This document shows, in pieces, positions 49,118 through 59,321 of a stretch of DNA of 64,000 bases (position 1 is the stretch's first letter; the number at the start of each line of letters is the position of its first letter). The notes under the pieces are model-generated. The model saw only the letters and a program-made list of their open reading frames with translations, searched no databases and had not been told where the DNA came from. Both the position numbers and the translations under genes were made by a program. Origin of the DNA: Acidobacteriota bacterium (GTDB taxonomy: Bacteria; Acidobacteriota; Blastocatellia; RBC074); assembly GCA_016710075.1 (NCBI GenBank), contig JADJLO010000017.1:62001-126000 (forward strand), read 5' to 3'.

Positions 49118-49894
49118 TCAGCCGAAGCGGCCTTCAATATAATCAGCGGTCTTCGGGTTTTGTGGGTTGGAGAAGAGTTCTTCAGTGGGTAGATGCTCGA
49201 TCAACTCGCCAAGTAGCATAAACACACATTCATCACTCACCCGCCGCGCTTGTGCCATGTTGTGCGTGACAATCAGGATTGTGTAGCGCCCTTTCAGCCG
49301 AAACATCAGCTCTTCGATTGCGCGTGTGCCATCAACGTCCAGCGCCGAGCACGGCTCGTCCATCAGGATGACTTCCGGTTTGAGTGGAATCAATCGCGCG
49401 ATGCACAGCTTCTGCTGCTGTTCGAGTTGTAAAGTCAACGCGTTCTCTTTCAGCCGGTCTTTCGTATTCTTCCACAAACCAACCTCTGTCAACGCGGATT
49501 CGACCGCAACGTCCAGGTCTGCCTTGTGAAGCTCTGATCGCTCGTGATGGAGGCGAAGGCCGAAGACGACATTTTCATAAATCGAGATTGGCATCGGATT
49601 GGGGCGCTGAAATACCATCCCGACAGCTTTGCGAAGTTCGATCAGCGAGATGTCGGAATCGTAGATGTTTTTCTCGAGAACTTTGATTTCTCCCTCGGTT
49701 TTGACAGACCCATAACGCTCGTTGATTCGGTTAAAACAACGGAGCAGGGTCGTCTTACCGCAGCCGGAAGGCCCAATCAGCGAAGTAATCAGCCCGTGCC
49801 TGACGTTGAGCGAAACATCACGCAGCGCCTGGAAGTTGCCGTACCAAAGGTTCAGACCTTTCGTCTGGATGCTGAATTCAACGGGTTGATTCAT
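49118..49894 (-). CDS. pstB: PstB-like phosphate ABC ATPase with degenerate signature motif
   Basis: 258 aa. Walker A GPSGCGKTTLLRC, Q-loop VGMVFQRPNPMPISIYENVV, Walker B VILMDEPCSALD and switch His in LIVTHNMAQA are all canonical PstB. The signature is not: LQLEQQQKLCIAR stands where PstB has LSGGQQQR. In an ABC dimer the signature acts on the partner's ATP, so this subunit can bind and hydrolyse with a partner's signature but cannot complete the other site. It overlaps the upstream PstB by 4 bases. Predicted partner: the 49891-50649 ATPase. It energises high-affinity phosphate import. Confidence 0.9.
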   Translation of the reverse strand: MNQPVEFSIQTKGLNLWYGNFQALRDVSLNVRHGLITSLIGPSGCGKTTLLRCFNRINERYGSVKTEGEIKVLEKNIYDSDISLIELRKAVGMVFQRPNPMPISIYENVVFGLRLHHERSELHKADLDVAVESALTEVGLWKNTKDRLKENALTLQLEQQQKLCIARLIPLKPEVILMDEPCSALDVDGTRAIEELMFRLKGRYTILIVTHNMAQARRVSDECVFMLLGELIEHLPTEELFSNPQNPKTADYIEGRFG

Positions 49895-50649
49895 CCAAAT
49901 ATACCGTTTACGTATTCATAGGTTTTCCGGTTTGCGCACTTGTCTGAGAAAATCACGTCGGTGCGATCAAGCTCGATGATTTCGCCGGCCCACAGAAACA
50001 TCGTGCGGTCGGCCAGGCGGTGCGCCTGCTGCGTCAGGTTGGTGACCATGATGATCGTCAGTTGCGACCGCAGTTCTTTCAACACTTCTTCGATGCGCAT
50101 GGTGGTCACCGGATCAATCGCGATGGAAAACTCGTCCAGGCACAATACCTCCGGGTTGTGTGAGAGAGCGCGCGCAATCGTCAATCGCTGCTGCTGGCCG
50201 CCGGAAAGCTTTGTCCCCAGCATGTCCATCCGATCTTTCACCTCTTCCCACAACGCGGCGTGGCGCAGACAGTGTTCGACCAGCTCATCCAGTTGTTCCT
50301 TGCCGCGCATCCCAGCCATTCGCGGTGCGAAGGCAACATTGTCATAGATGGTCATAGGCAAACCGACCGGCAATGGCGCAACCATCCCAATCCGGCGTCT
50401 AAGTTCGGACACGTTCTTGATCTGGCTGACATCCTCACCATCCAGTTTGACCGTTCCAAAGGCTTTTGCACCTGCTGTGAATTCCAACGTCCGATTCAGC
50501 GCTTTGAGCAGGCTGGTTTTGCCGGATTGCGCGGGGCCGATGATGGCCAGCACTTCGTTTGCATAAACGTCGAATGACGCGCCCTTGAGCGCTTCGTGAG
50601 CGCCGTAGGCGATCCGCAAATCCGTGACTTCAATCTTTTTTGTCGCCAT
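49891..50649 (-). CDS. pstB: PstB-like phosphate ABC ATPase with degenerate Q-loop and switch His
   Basis: 252 aa from ATG 50649, which overlaps the pstA stop (TGATG) after AGGA; an upstream ATG at 50655 is less likely. Walker A is GPAQSGKTSLLKALNR, the signature LSGGQQQRLTIARALS and Walker B VLCLDEFSIAIDP. The Q-loop, however, reads IGMVAPLPVGLPMTIYDNVA with no Gln, and the switch His is Asn (IIMVTNLTQQAH). These defects are the mirror image of its neighbour's, so the pair can form one consensus and one degenerate ATP site as a heterodimer. Confidence 0.9.
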   Translation of the reverse strand: MATKKIEVTDLRIAYGAHEALKGASFDVYANEVLAIIGPAQSGKTSLLKALNRTLEFTAGAKAFGTVKLDGEDVSQIKNVSELRRRIGMVAPLPVGLPMTIYDNVAFAPRMAGMRGKEQLDELVEHCLRHAALWEEVKDRMDMLGTKLSGGQQQRLTIARALSHNPEVLCLDEFSIAIDPVTTMRIEEVLKELRSQLTIIMVTNLTQQAHRLADRTMFLWAGEIIELDRTDVIFSDKCANRKTYEYVNGIFG

Positions 50650-51575
50650 CACCATTTCCTGTGCGAGCGAAGGTAAACACGAAAGATGATCGAAAGCGCG
50701 TTGACGCTGAGCACCGTCACGAGCAGGACGACCGCCGTTCCGTATGGCAAAGCTTCAGGCACATCCGGCACTTGCGTCGAGAGAGTGAACAGATGCATCG
50801 AGAGCGCCATGCATTGATCCAGCAAGCCATAAGCGAAAACATCACCCTGTTGGATTGCTTTGTAGAAGACCGCGCCGGTAAACATAATCGGCGCAGTTTC
50901 TCCGGCAGAGCGAGAAACCTGCAGGATGACGCCGGTCAGAATCCCACTTATCGAATTCGGCAACACGACGTGGCGAATGGTTTGCCAGCGCGTTGCGCCT
51001 ACGTTCCAGCAAGCTTCGCGAAAGCTGCGCGGCACCGAAGCAAGCGATTCCTTCGTGCTGGCAATGATGACCGGCAGCGTCATGATTGCCAGCGTCAGTG
51101 AAGCAGCCAGGATCGAGCGCCCCATTCCCGCAAACACAACAAACGCGCCCAAGCCAAACAGTGCGTGAACGATGCTGGGCACACCGGCTAGATTGACCAC
51201 GGCCAGATTGACAATGCGCGTGAACCAGCTTTCCCGCGCGTATTCGTTCAGGTAGACCGCCGCCAGCACGCCGATCGGAGTCGCTACCACCAGCGAAATC
51301 AGCACCAGATAAACCGTGCCGAGCAGCGCCGGCCAGATGCCGCCGTCGCGCATTCCGCGAGTTGGAACTTTGAAGAGGAACTCGAGTGAGAGGATCGGCA
51401 ATGCCTTGTATACCAGGTAACTGACGATCAGCACCAGCGGCACAATCATGAGCACGGCCATTACAAAGAAGATCGCCTGCGCCATAAGCTCACGCCGCTC
51501 TTTTTTTCGCACAAAATCAGTCTTGATGAAGTGAGCGGAAGGCTTTTGAGAAGAAGGGCCGGTCATTGAGCTCAT
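50649..51575 (-). CDS. pstA: Phosphate ABC transporter permease PstA
   Basis: 308 aa with six membrane segments and the importer motif EACWNVGATRWQTIRHVVLP (EAA-loop region) near residue 190. The opening MTGPSSQKPS is followed by a basic stretch. It starts within the pstC stop (overlap 4 bases) and is followed by the ATPase gene (overlap 1 base). It forms the channel with PstC. Confidence 0.92.
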   Translation of the reverse strand: MSSMTGPSSQKPSAHFIKTDFVRKKERRELMAQAIFFVMAVLMIVPLVLIVSYLVYKALPILSLEFLFKVPTRGMRDGGIWPALLGTVYLVLISLVVATPIGVLAAVYLNEYARESWFTRIVNLAVVNLAGVPSIVHALFGLGAFVVFAGMGRSILAASLTLAIMTLPVIIASTKESLASVPRSFREACWNVGATRWQTIRHVVLPNSISGILTGVILQVSRSAGETAPIMFTGAVFYKAIQQGDVFAYGLLDQCMALSMHLFTLSTQVPDVPEALPYGTAVVLLVTVLSVNALSIIFRVYLRSHRKW

Positions 51576-52468
51576 GCTTTTCCTCTAATTCCGCGCACAA
51601 TCAAATCCGCGCTCAGATTAACCACGAAGGTGATCGAAAACAGAAGGATGCCAACAATGAACAGGACCTGGTAATGATCCGAACCGACAGACGATTCGCC
51701 AAGCTCCGCGGCAATCGTGGCCGTTAACGTCCTGACTGGATCTAAAGCACTGGTCGGGATTCTGACGGAATGCCCGGTCGCCATCAGCACGGCCATCGTC
51801 TCTCCGACGGCGCGCCCAACGCCGAGCAACACCGCCGCCAGCAAACCATTTTTGGCCGCAGGCAGCAATACGCGGTAAACCATTTGCCAGCGTGTCGCGC
51901 CCAGCGCAAGCGCCGCTTCGCGGTAGGTATCCGGCACGGCTTTGAGCGCATCTTCGCCAATCGAAACGATGATCGGCACGCTCATGAGCGCCAGAATGAT
52001 GCCGCCGTTCAGTACGTTCAGCCCAATCGGTGTATCGAAGAGACTGATGATCACCGAATTCATGAGCGTCAATCCGACGAAGCCCCAAACCACCGAAGGA
52101 ATCGCGGCCAGCAGTTCAATGATGATCTTCAAGGTTTCTCGTAATCGCGGGCCGCAAAATTCCGAAACGAAGATCGCCGCGCAGAGCCCAAAGGGAACGG
52201 CAATCACCATCGCCAGCACCGTTACGCTGAACGTCCCGACAATCAAGGCCAGTCCGCCATACCGCACGTGACTTTGCGAAGTCGGATACCATTCGATGTT
52301 GGTGAAGAATTGCGCCAGGCTGAATCGGCCACTGAAAAGCAGACCCGCGCCTTCGCGGAAGACGAAATAAAAGATGCCGAAGACAAAGATAATTGCGCTA
52401 ATCCCGCACAAGCGAATTACCCATTCGATCAGCATTTCAACAGCGAGTTCCCAGCGGTGGCGGCTCAT
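51572..52468 (-). CDS. pstC: Phosphate ABC transporter permease PstC
   Basis: 298 aa, about six membrane segments and the EAA loop EAALALGATRWQMVYRVLLP. Partners PstA. The start overlaps the pstS stop by 4 bases (ATGA), and the gene continues the operon without spacing. Length is normal. Confidence 0.92.
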   Translation of the reverse strand: MSRHRWELAVEMLIEWVIRLCGISAIIFVFGIFYFVFREGAGLLFSGRFSLAQFFTNIEWYPTSQSHVRYGGLALIVGTFSVTVLAMVIAVPFGLCAAIFVSEFCGPRLRETLKIIIELLAAIPSVVWGFVGLTLMNSVIISLFDTPIGLNVLNGGIILALMSVPIIVSIGEDALKAVPDTYREAALALGATRWQMVYRVLLPAAKNGLLAAVLLGVGRAVGETMAVLMATGHSVRIPTSALDPVRTLTATIAAELGESSVGSDHYQVLFIVGILLFSITFVVNLSADLIVRGIRGKA

Positions 52469-53421
52469 TCGATGTCAGCTCCCTTGCCGCCATTCCTCGA
52501 TGACTCGATCATTCCTGTCTCTTTATTACGCGGTACATACCCGGATGTTCGCACCAGCATTTGTCCGGCTTCCGCCTGCACCCAATCGAGATACTTTTTG
52601 ACGGCGTCAGTGGGTTCCCCAACGGTGTACATATAAAGCGGGCGCGAGATGGGATAAGTGCCGGCCTGCGTGTTTTCTACGGTTGGCGCATAGGTTGGCT
52701 CTCCTGGTTTGTGGGCAATTCGAATCATCTTGACGTGAGATGTTGCGTAGCCCATGCCGCTGTAGCCAATCGCGCATGGCGTGCGGCTGACCAGTTCGAC
52801 CACGTCTTTCGATCCGTGAAGATCAAGCGTCCCCAGCCTGAAATCACCGGTATTGCCCAAAATGGCTTCGCGGAAGTAAAAGTAGGTGCCGGAATTGGAC
52901 TGGCGGCTGACCAGAATCATTTCATTATTTCGACAACCGGCCATCTGAATGCCCAAATCACTCCAGGAGCGAATGCGGCCTTTCTCGCCATAAATCGCCG
53001 CCAATTGCTCCATCGTGATCTCTTCCAGCGGATTGTCTTTGCGCACGAAGATGGCAAGTGCGTCATACCCGACGATGTGCAATGTCGGTTCCTGACCGGT
53101 AGCCGCTTTGACCCTGGCGATTTCGTCCGGCTCCATTCGACGGCTGCAATTAGCGATATCCGCAGTCCCATTGAGCAAGGCCGCGACGCCGGTGCCGGAA
53201 CCTCCTCCCGAAACTTCCACCGAAACCGCCGGTTGAACCATCGCGTATTCTTCCGCCCAGGCCTGTGCCAGATTGACCATCGTGTCGGAGCCGATATTTT
53301 GAATCACCGTGCGCCCGCTGGCGTGATAGCGAGACGACCCACATCCGCCCACCATCAAAACCATTAAAAAAAGCGAGATGGCAAGCAGGGCGTTTTTCAT
53401 CTGACAATTGTTCCGAGCCAT
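52465..53421 (-). CDS. pstS: Phosphate-binding lipoprotein PstS
   Basis: About 318 aa from ATG 53421 (the shorter ATG 53400 gives a typical lipoprotein leader MKNALLAISLFLMVLMVGG). The lipobox is VGGC, so it is anchored outside the inner membrane. Phosphate-binding loops are GSDTMVNLAQAWAEEY, SGGGSGTGVAALLNGTADIA and SRQSNSGTYFYFREAIL, typical of PstS. It leads the operon pstS-pstC-pstA-pstB-pstB. Confidence 0.92.
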   Translation of the reverse strand: MARNNCQMKNALLAISLFLMVLMVGGCGSSRYHASGRTVIQNIGSDTMVNLAQAWAEEYAMVQPAVSVEVSGGGSGTGVAALLNGTADIANCSRRMEPDEIARVKAATGQEPTLHIVGYDALAIFVRKDNPLEEITMEQLAAIYGEKGRIRSWSDLGIQMAGCRNNEMILVSRQSNSGTYFYFREAILGNTGDFRLGTLDLHGSKDVVELVSRTPCAIGYSGMGYATSHVKMIRIAHKPGEPTYAPTVENTQAGTYPISRPLYMYTVGEPTDAVKKYLDWVQAEAGQMLVRTSGYVPRNKETGMIESSRNGGKGADIE

Positions 53422-53462
53422 TTCACACTGCATAAGTCACACCTGTTAGCCCTTTATGCTTT

Positions 53463-53480
53463 CCTGAACGACTCCTGAAC
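53463..53480 (-). promoter_or_regulatory. Pho-box-like direct repeat upstream of pstS
   Basis: On the minus strand GTTCAGG-AGTC-GTTCAGG: two identical 7-bp units 11 bp apart, the 7-4-7 layout of PhoB/PhoP boxes and close to the GTTCA-type units known in Actinobacteria. It ends about 42 bases before the pstS start, where a promoter is expected. Regulation by phosphate limitation is inferred. Confidence 0.55.
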
Positions 53481-53543
53481 GGTAACAGAACTATGTTGGG
53501 TAGTAGTGTGAGCATTATCCGGCATTGGCGTTAAATTAATGTT

Positions 53544-53867
53544 ATGGGCGATCGAAAGCTTTTCTTAATTAACCCTCGCTTAACAAGCCACTGTTACAAT
53601 AAATTGCTGATGCTGGCAGATACGGACCTCATGCAACACTTCGGCTACAACGACCCACAACGCATCGCCAAAGCCGGCGACATGCCAGCAGATTTGCTGG
53701 AAGGCAGGAACGGGGGATGCGGCCTGGTCGTCGGGGTGATGCAAGGCTTCGGCACGCACAAACATTTGGCACAATTCCCACATGATCATCTAATCGGCAC
53801 GGTGGCAGAATTACCTGTGCGGCTCGCACAGTCCTGCTTTACGATGCTCGATGAAGGGATAGTTTAA
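53544..53867 (+). CDS. Weakly supported open frame, 107 aa
   Basis: An ATG-started frame (MGDRKLFLINPRLTSHCYNK ...) that ends one base before the pyruvate-kinase-like ATG. No family, no clear ribosome site; the opposite strand is also open. It may be a leader peptide or chance, and is listed mainly because the tight spacing to the next gene is unusual. Confidence 0.2.
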   Translation: MGDRKLFLINPRLTSHCYNKLLMLADTDLMQHFGYNDPQRIAKAGDMPADLLEGRNGGCGLVVGVMQGFGTHKHLAQFPHDHLIGTVAELPVRLAQSCFTMLDEGIV

Positions 53868-53868
53868 A

Positions 53869-55808
53869 ATGAAAAAAATCACTGACGAGGCTCGCCCGGG
53901 AAGCGCGGAAATTGAGAGCATCTTGAGAGAACTCATAGCCATCAGGGCGGACATGGTCGCAGACTTGAGCGTGTCTCATCCCCGTCTCGACGAAGTTCAC
54001 TCGAATTACCGAGACAGCGCCCGGAACCTCCTGCATTACCTTGCCCTCCGTCGTCGCGACCTGCGTCCGTTGCAACACCGGCTGGCCGCATTGGGACTTT
54101 CTTCCCTTGGGCGGGCCGAGTCGCACGTCCTGGCCACGGTTGATGCGGTTCTGGTAGTCCTGCACCGGCTGGTGAATGGTCACTGGCAACCGCCCTCGCA
54201 GTCTTCGCAAGAGGCTGCCGTTGTTGATTTCTCCAACGGACAGCGGTTGCTCGCCGAGCACACAGACGCCTTATTGGGGCCTGTACCGACTGGGCGCGGG
54301 GTCCGGATCATGGTCACCATGCCGAGCGAGGCCGCGGATGATTACCTCCTCGTTCACAACCTGCTTCAACAAGGTATGGACTGCATGCGCATCAATTGCG
54401 CCCATGACAATGTTGCAGCGTGGTTGCGGATGATCGAGCACCTGAGGCGGGCTGAACTGGCGCTGGGGCGGTCCTGCCGGATCGTCATGGACCTGGCCGG
54501 GCCGAAGCTGCGCACCGGACCCTTGGAGCCGGGGCCGACGGTCGTCCGAATTCGTCCCAGCCGCGATATCTACGGGCGGGTCATTGCCCCTGCCCGGATT
54601 TGGTTGACATCAGAGACTTCTGCCTGCCCACCTCCCTCCCCGGCCAATGCTTGTCTACCCGTGCCCGCGACGTGGCTGGGACGCCTTCGCGCTGGGGAAC
54701 TCGTGAAATTCACTGATGCACGGGGCGCCAGGCGGACATTTAAGATTGTTGATGTGACTGACTGCGGATGCTGGGCGGAGGCGATCAAAACGGCATACAT
54801 TGTCCCTGGCACCGTCCTGCGTCACGAGCGCGGGCTGGGCAAGGGGATGACCGCGAAGTTTCGGTTGGCAGCCTGCCATCCATTGAAAACGAGATCTCAC
54901 TACAGCAAGGGGATTTGCTCATTCTGACCAGAAACCTCCAGCCAGGGCGCCCCAGGACCTGTGACAGCGGCGGGAAAATCCTGACCCCTGCCGCGATCGG
55001 CTGCACGATTCCGGAAGTGTTCGATGACGTCCGAGCAGGTGAGGCGATCTGGTTCGACGACGGCAAGATCGGTGGTATCGTCGAGAAGGTGGAAGACACG
55101 CGGGTTCTCGTCCGAATCACGCGAACACGACTGCGCGGTGAGAAGCTGCGCGGCGACAAGGGGATTAACCTTCCCGAAAGCGCCCTTCACCTCTCAGCCA
55201 TGACCGCCAAGGACATCGAGGACCTGTCCTTCGTGGCCCGGCAAGCTGACGTCGTAGAGTTATCCTTTGCCAATACCGCCCAGGATGTGGAGTTGCTGCA
55301 GCAGCATTTGGCGCGTTTAGGGAACCGACAGCCTGCTCTCGTGCTGAAAATCGAAACGCGGCGAGGCTTCGAACACTTACCGGACATGTTGCTCACGGCC
55401 ATGCGAGCGCCATGTTGTGGGGTCATGATTGCTCGAGGTGATCTGGCTGTCGAATCCGGATTCGAGCGCCTGGCGGAAGTTCAGGAGGAGATTCTCTGGA
55501 TCTGTGAGGCCGCGCATGTCCCTGTGATTTGGGCCACCCAGGTCCTGGAAACTCTTGCCAGGGAGGGGATGCCCTCGCGTGCCGAGATCACCGATGCAGC
55601 CATGGGCGAGCGCGCTGAGTGCGTCATGCTCAACAAGGGACCGCATATCATCGAAGCCCTTCGAGTCCTCGATGATATCCTTCAACGCATGCAGAGCCAT
55701 CACACCAAGAACAGTTCCATGCTCCGTGAGTTGCGGTTGGCGCACACGCTGCCGGCCAAACCTGAGGTTGCAGCCGACCGGGGCAAGCTTGATGAAAAAT
55801 TAAGCTGA
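53869..55808 (+). CDS. Pyruvate-kinase-like protein with N-terminal extension, frameshifted
   Basis: About 646 aa. Residues 1-140 are an all-helical extension not found in classical pyruvate kinase. Then MRINCAHDN, DLAGPKLRTGPL, LKIETRRGFEHLPDML, MIARGDLAVESG, WATQVLETLAREGMPSRAEI match the pyruvate kinase barrel. The classical MLSGETA near the end is MLNKGPHI here, marking a divergent subgroup. One base missing at 54863-54864 (CGG for CGGG) joins the two frames through KFRVGSLPSIENE. It may make or use phosphoenolpyruvate, but a separate role in the lipid cluster is possible. It is the first convincing gene of the plus-strand cluster. Confidence 0.82.
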
Positions 55809-55894
55809 CGGTAACACGGCGTTAAAACCGCTGATGTAATCTCAAGGTCTGCTATCCAAGTCGAAGTGCCGGAGTACGAAGGGCAAAGATAAAG

Positions 55895-58326
55895 ATGCGT
55901 TCAGTGGCTTCCATACTTGAGGACTTGGGCGTCCGTTCCACGCGGGGTTCCGGGATCGTTATCGAATCGCTGCCCTTCGCAAGCGGCGACATCACTGCCG
56001 GTTCGGAGTCGGAATTACAGGCTGTGGTCATTGGTGACAAGGCTTCGGTTGACTTGCCGCTGCAGATCGAGCGGTCGAATTATTACGCCAACATCGTGCG
56101 CCACATTGCCGCTGGTGATACGCCACGCCGGACGATCATGGCGCTTGAACGATTCCTTAATGAAAACCGTGAAGGGGTGTGGGAAAACAGTTGGGTGCGT
56201 TTTCCAGAACGGCGGTTAAGCTCGTTTGCACTGGAGACATTTCAAATCGACTTGCTGGCCGACAAGAGTGACCACCGGCGCGGCTTGCGCGAGGATCAAG
56301 GCCAATTCGCCCTGCAGGAGCAGGGGGAACGATGGATTCGCGTCCCCATCAGCTACCTGCTCAAACTAGCGCTGGCGGAAGCCATTGGGACTCAGCCAAA
56401 CCTGCCGCCCGCTCTGATTACCACTGGCCGGCTGCTGCTCAATCATTTCCTCAACGACAATTCTTCGCCGGAGACTTTTTCGTTTTATGTCACGTTGCTG
56501 CGCCCCGCAGGCGGGCTGGGCCGCGAATTGGCGCGCGAGAAGGCCAAGCGTTTTTGCTCAGCCAATTGCTGGTGATGTATGCGAACCGGCGGTTGGGCCT
56601 GGGTGAGAGCGGGCAGCAGGCGATGGTCTACTTCGCGCCACATCCGCCGGTGCGCCAGAAACAACTCAATGATTGCATCTCCGACGCCTTCTACCGCGAC
56701 CTGTTTATGAGTCCCTGCCTCTCCGGCTGGGACAACGGCGAAGCCAAGCACGATTATATGAAGCTGTGTCATCAAGTGCTGAGCCGGAGCCAGTTGAACG
56801 CCGTCGCCAAACTGCGCGAAGCGGGAATCATCGCCAACAACCTGGTTGTACTGCCCGAACTTTCCAACATCAGCCTGGCCAACAACGGCACGCACGTCAG
56901 CCTGGGCAGTCGTAAATTAACCGAAGCGATGCGGGCTGGTCATCCCGGCTTCGGGTGCGCCGAAGAGAAATTGATCGGCGATCTGACGATCAAGATCGTC
57001 GAACACTTCCTGCCGCTATTTGTCGGCACTTACAGCGCCGCGCCGTACCGGCTGGACTTTGCGGACTTTCATCCTGAAAAGGTGCTGGGCTTTTTGCCGC
57101 ACGAGCTCGATTACACACATCTCCGGATGATCTGGCGGCGCTGGCGCAAGAAGGCCGATCTGAACTTTTTCGGCTATCGCCTGACGCCGTTCGGGCCACA
57201 GTGGATTGACCGGCTGTTGAGCACTGTCTTCCGGCTCCGGGGCGACTGGGTCGCGGATTTCCGCTTAATTGATTATCTGGCATCGGTGATGAGCACGGAA
57301 CGCAGCCCAGCCTTTGACGGCAGTTTGGGCAGCGGTGAACGGCTCAAGCGTGATCTTGCAGACCTGGGTATTTTTGATTCAAAGATGTCGCTGTACGTTC
57401 TTTATCGTTTGCGCGAATTCGACAAGATGGGCTACACCGGATTCGAGGGACGCTATTACAGCTTGTTTGAAAGTCTGAGCGAAGATTTGGTGCCTGCTGT
57501 TGGCTTGCAGGCGCTCATCACCGCGCTCGCGTTCAAATATCAAGCGCAGGGGCGCATGACACACGCTCACATTCCAGACGAACCGTTCATCGAAAGCGAG
57601 CGGCGGCAAATCTTTTTCGGCGCTGCCATCGGGATTCCAACTTTCTTTGTCCGCCGCAATACCACAAACGAATGTTTGCGCACAATTCTGGCGCGAACCA
57701 AACGCACGCGCGCCAGCCGCCGTTATCCGGGCTACCTGCGGGTTCACAACGAAGATTACCAGCGAGCACTGGTCGAAACCCTGCTCGAAGACGCCGCAGA
57801 CTTGATCGAGATGTTTGGATTACAAGAGATGCTGGCTGATTTGAAAGCAAGGCTCGACGATCCAGCCGATCGTTCCGCCACCGGCAAACTGGTGCGGGGA
57901 ATTCTGGCTGATGGCAAAGTTCGTTCGCCAATGCAGCTTCCTGCAGAAGATTTCAACATGCAGGCCGAGCATTATTACCGCGACAAGCTGCGACGCCGTC
58001 ACCTTGCCGAAGCATTCGAGTTTCTGATTGAAGATTTAAGAGCGCTGGAATTAGAAGCGATGCATTTTGATGGCAGACTCAAGCAGGCTCTGCACGATTG
58101 CTTGCCAAATCGTGGCGCGACCCAACTGGCCATTGAGCTGCAAGCATGTGCGATTGCCGGAGACGCGTCAGAAGAAGAGTTGCGCCGGTTAATCAATCTG
58201 ATGCTGCTTTCAATTCATCAGGATCTACAAGCCAGCGAAAAGATGCTGGCCATGGACAATCGTAATTTGCCCGAAAGGAATCAGCATGCAGGCTCCCACG
58301 CTATCAACACTGCACCAGTATGTTGA
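55895..58326 (+). CDS. Large uncharacterised protein (about 810 aa), frameshifted
   Basis: Two open frames (55895-56575 and 56556-58326) join as one after restoring one T in the run at 56551-56555 (KRFLLSQLLVMYANRRLGLG). The protein is soluble, with no signal peptide or membrane segment, and mostly helical with aromatic-rich blocks (HTLRMIWRRWRKKADLNFF-like at residues about 410-430, YGYTGFEGRYYSLFESLSED-like at about 515). No known family is recognised. It overlaps the downstream PSD gene by 41 bases and lies 86 bases after the pyruvate-kinase-like gene, so it is in the same unit, perhaps acting in the phospholipid pathway. Confidence 0.6.
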
Positions 58327-59314
58327 CCGGCGCACGGGGCAGGTTTGCACCGAGCAGCTTTACAGCGACGCACTGGTGCGCTGGCTATATTCCGACCTGC
58401 GCGAGCACGCGCCGATGCTTTACCGAATGGCGCTCAGCCAGTTCGCTACCGGCCTGCTGGGCTTCCTCAACTACGATCTGCCGCTGGGCGGCGTGATCGG
58501 TGGCAATCAGAAATTCCTGAAGGACACCGGCATCAATCTGGACGAATGCGTTGAACTGCCCGTGACGCTCGACACGGTGCGGAAAGTCTTCGAACGGCAA
58601 ATTCGTTACTGGGATTGCCGCCCGCTGCCGCCAGAGGAAAACATCATTCTGTCACCGGCGGACGCTCGCGCGCTTGTTGGTTCGTTCGATGAAACGAGTT
58701 CGCTTTTCCTGAAAGGCAAGTTCTTCGATTTTGAAGAACTGCTTGGGCGAGAAAAGTGCGAATGGCTGGCGGCGTTTGACGGCGGGGATTTCTCGGTCTT
58801 TCGTTTGACACCGGACAAGTACCATTACAATCACACGCCGGTGACCGGCGTCGTGCGAGACTTTTACGAAGTGCGCGGGCGCTACCACGCCTGCAACCCA
58901 TCAGCGATCGTCGCCGAAATGACGCCCTATTCCAAAAACACGCGCACCGTCACAGTCATTGACACTGATGTTGACGGCGGTACGGGCGTGGGATTGGTTG
59001 CGATGATCGAAGTAACCGCATTGATGATCGGCGAGGTCGTGCAATGTTATAGCCGCGAGCGATATGACGCGCCTCAGCCGATCCGCACTGGATTGTTGGT
59101 TGAACGGGGCTGTCCGAAAAGCCTTTACCGTCCGGGCAGCAGCACCGATGTATTGCTGTTTGAGCGTGGGCGCGTCAGCTTCGACGTGGATTTGATTGCC
59201 AATCTGCATCGCCGCGACGCGCAGAGCCGCTTTTCACAAGGTTTCGGGCGTCCACTGGTCGAAACCGAAGTCGCCGTGCGGTCGCGCATCGCGGCGAAAT
59301 CAGAACACTTGTGA
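58286..59314 (+). CDS. psd: Phosphatidylserine decarboxylase-type pyruvoyl enzyme
   Basis: 342 aa, ribosome site AAAGGA six bases before ATG 58286. The PSD core reads HYNHTPVTGVVRDFYEVRGR, NTRTVTVIDTDVDGGTGVGL and the processing site RPGSSTDVLLFERGR, a GSST variant of the LGST/LGSS autocleavage motif that forms the pyruvoyl group. The enzyme makes phosphatidylethanolamine from phosphatidylserine. It is longer than the shortest family members by its N-terminal region (residues 1-120). It lies between the unknown 810-aa gene and an Lgt-like gene. Confidence 0.85.
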   Translation: MQAPTLSTLHQYVDRRTGQVCTEQLYSDALVRWLYSDLREHAPMLYRMALSQFATGLLGFLNYDLPLGGVIGGNQKFLKDTGINLDECVELPVTLDTVRKVFERQIRYWDCRPLPPEENIILSPADARALVGSFDETSSLFLKGKFFDFEELLGREKCEWLAAFDGGDFSVFRLTPDKYHYNHTPVTGVVRDFYEVRGRYHACNPSAIVAEMTPYSKNTRTVTVIDTDVDGGTGVGLVAMIEVTALMIGEVVQCYSRERYDAPQPIRTGLLVERGCPKSLYRPGSSTDVLLFERGRVSFDVDLIANLHRRDAQSRFSQGFGRPLVETEVAVRSRIAAKSEHL

Positions 59315-59321
59315 GGTAGAG

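Noticed and set aside
53580..53829. Minus-strand frames opposite the gap before the pyruvate-kinase-like gene
   Set aside because: Both strands are open there and neither shows a family or ribosome site; the plus frame is kept only at low confidence because of its spacing.
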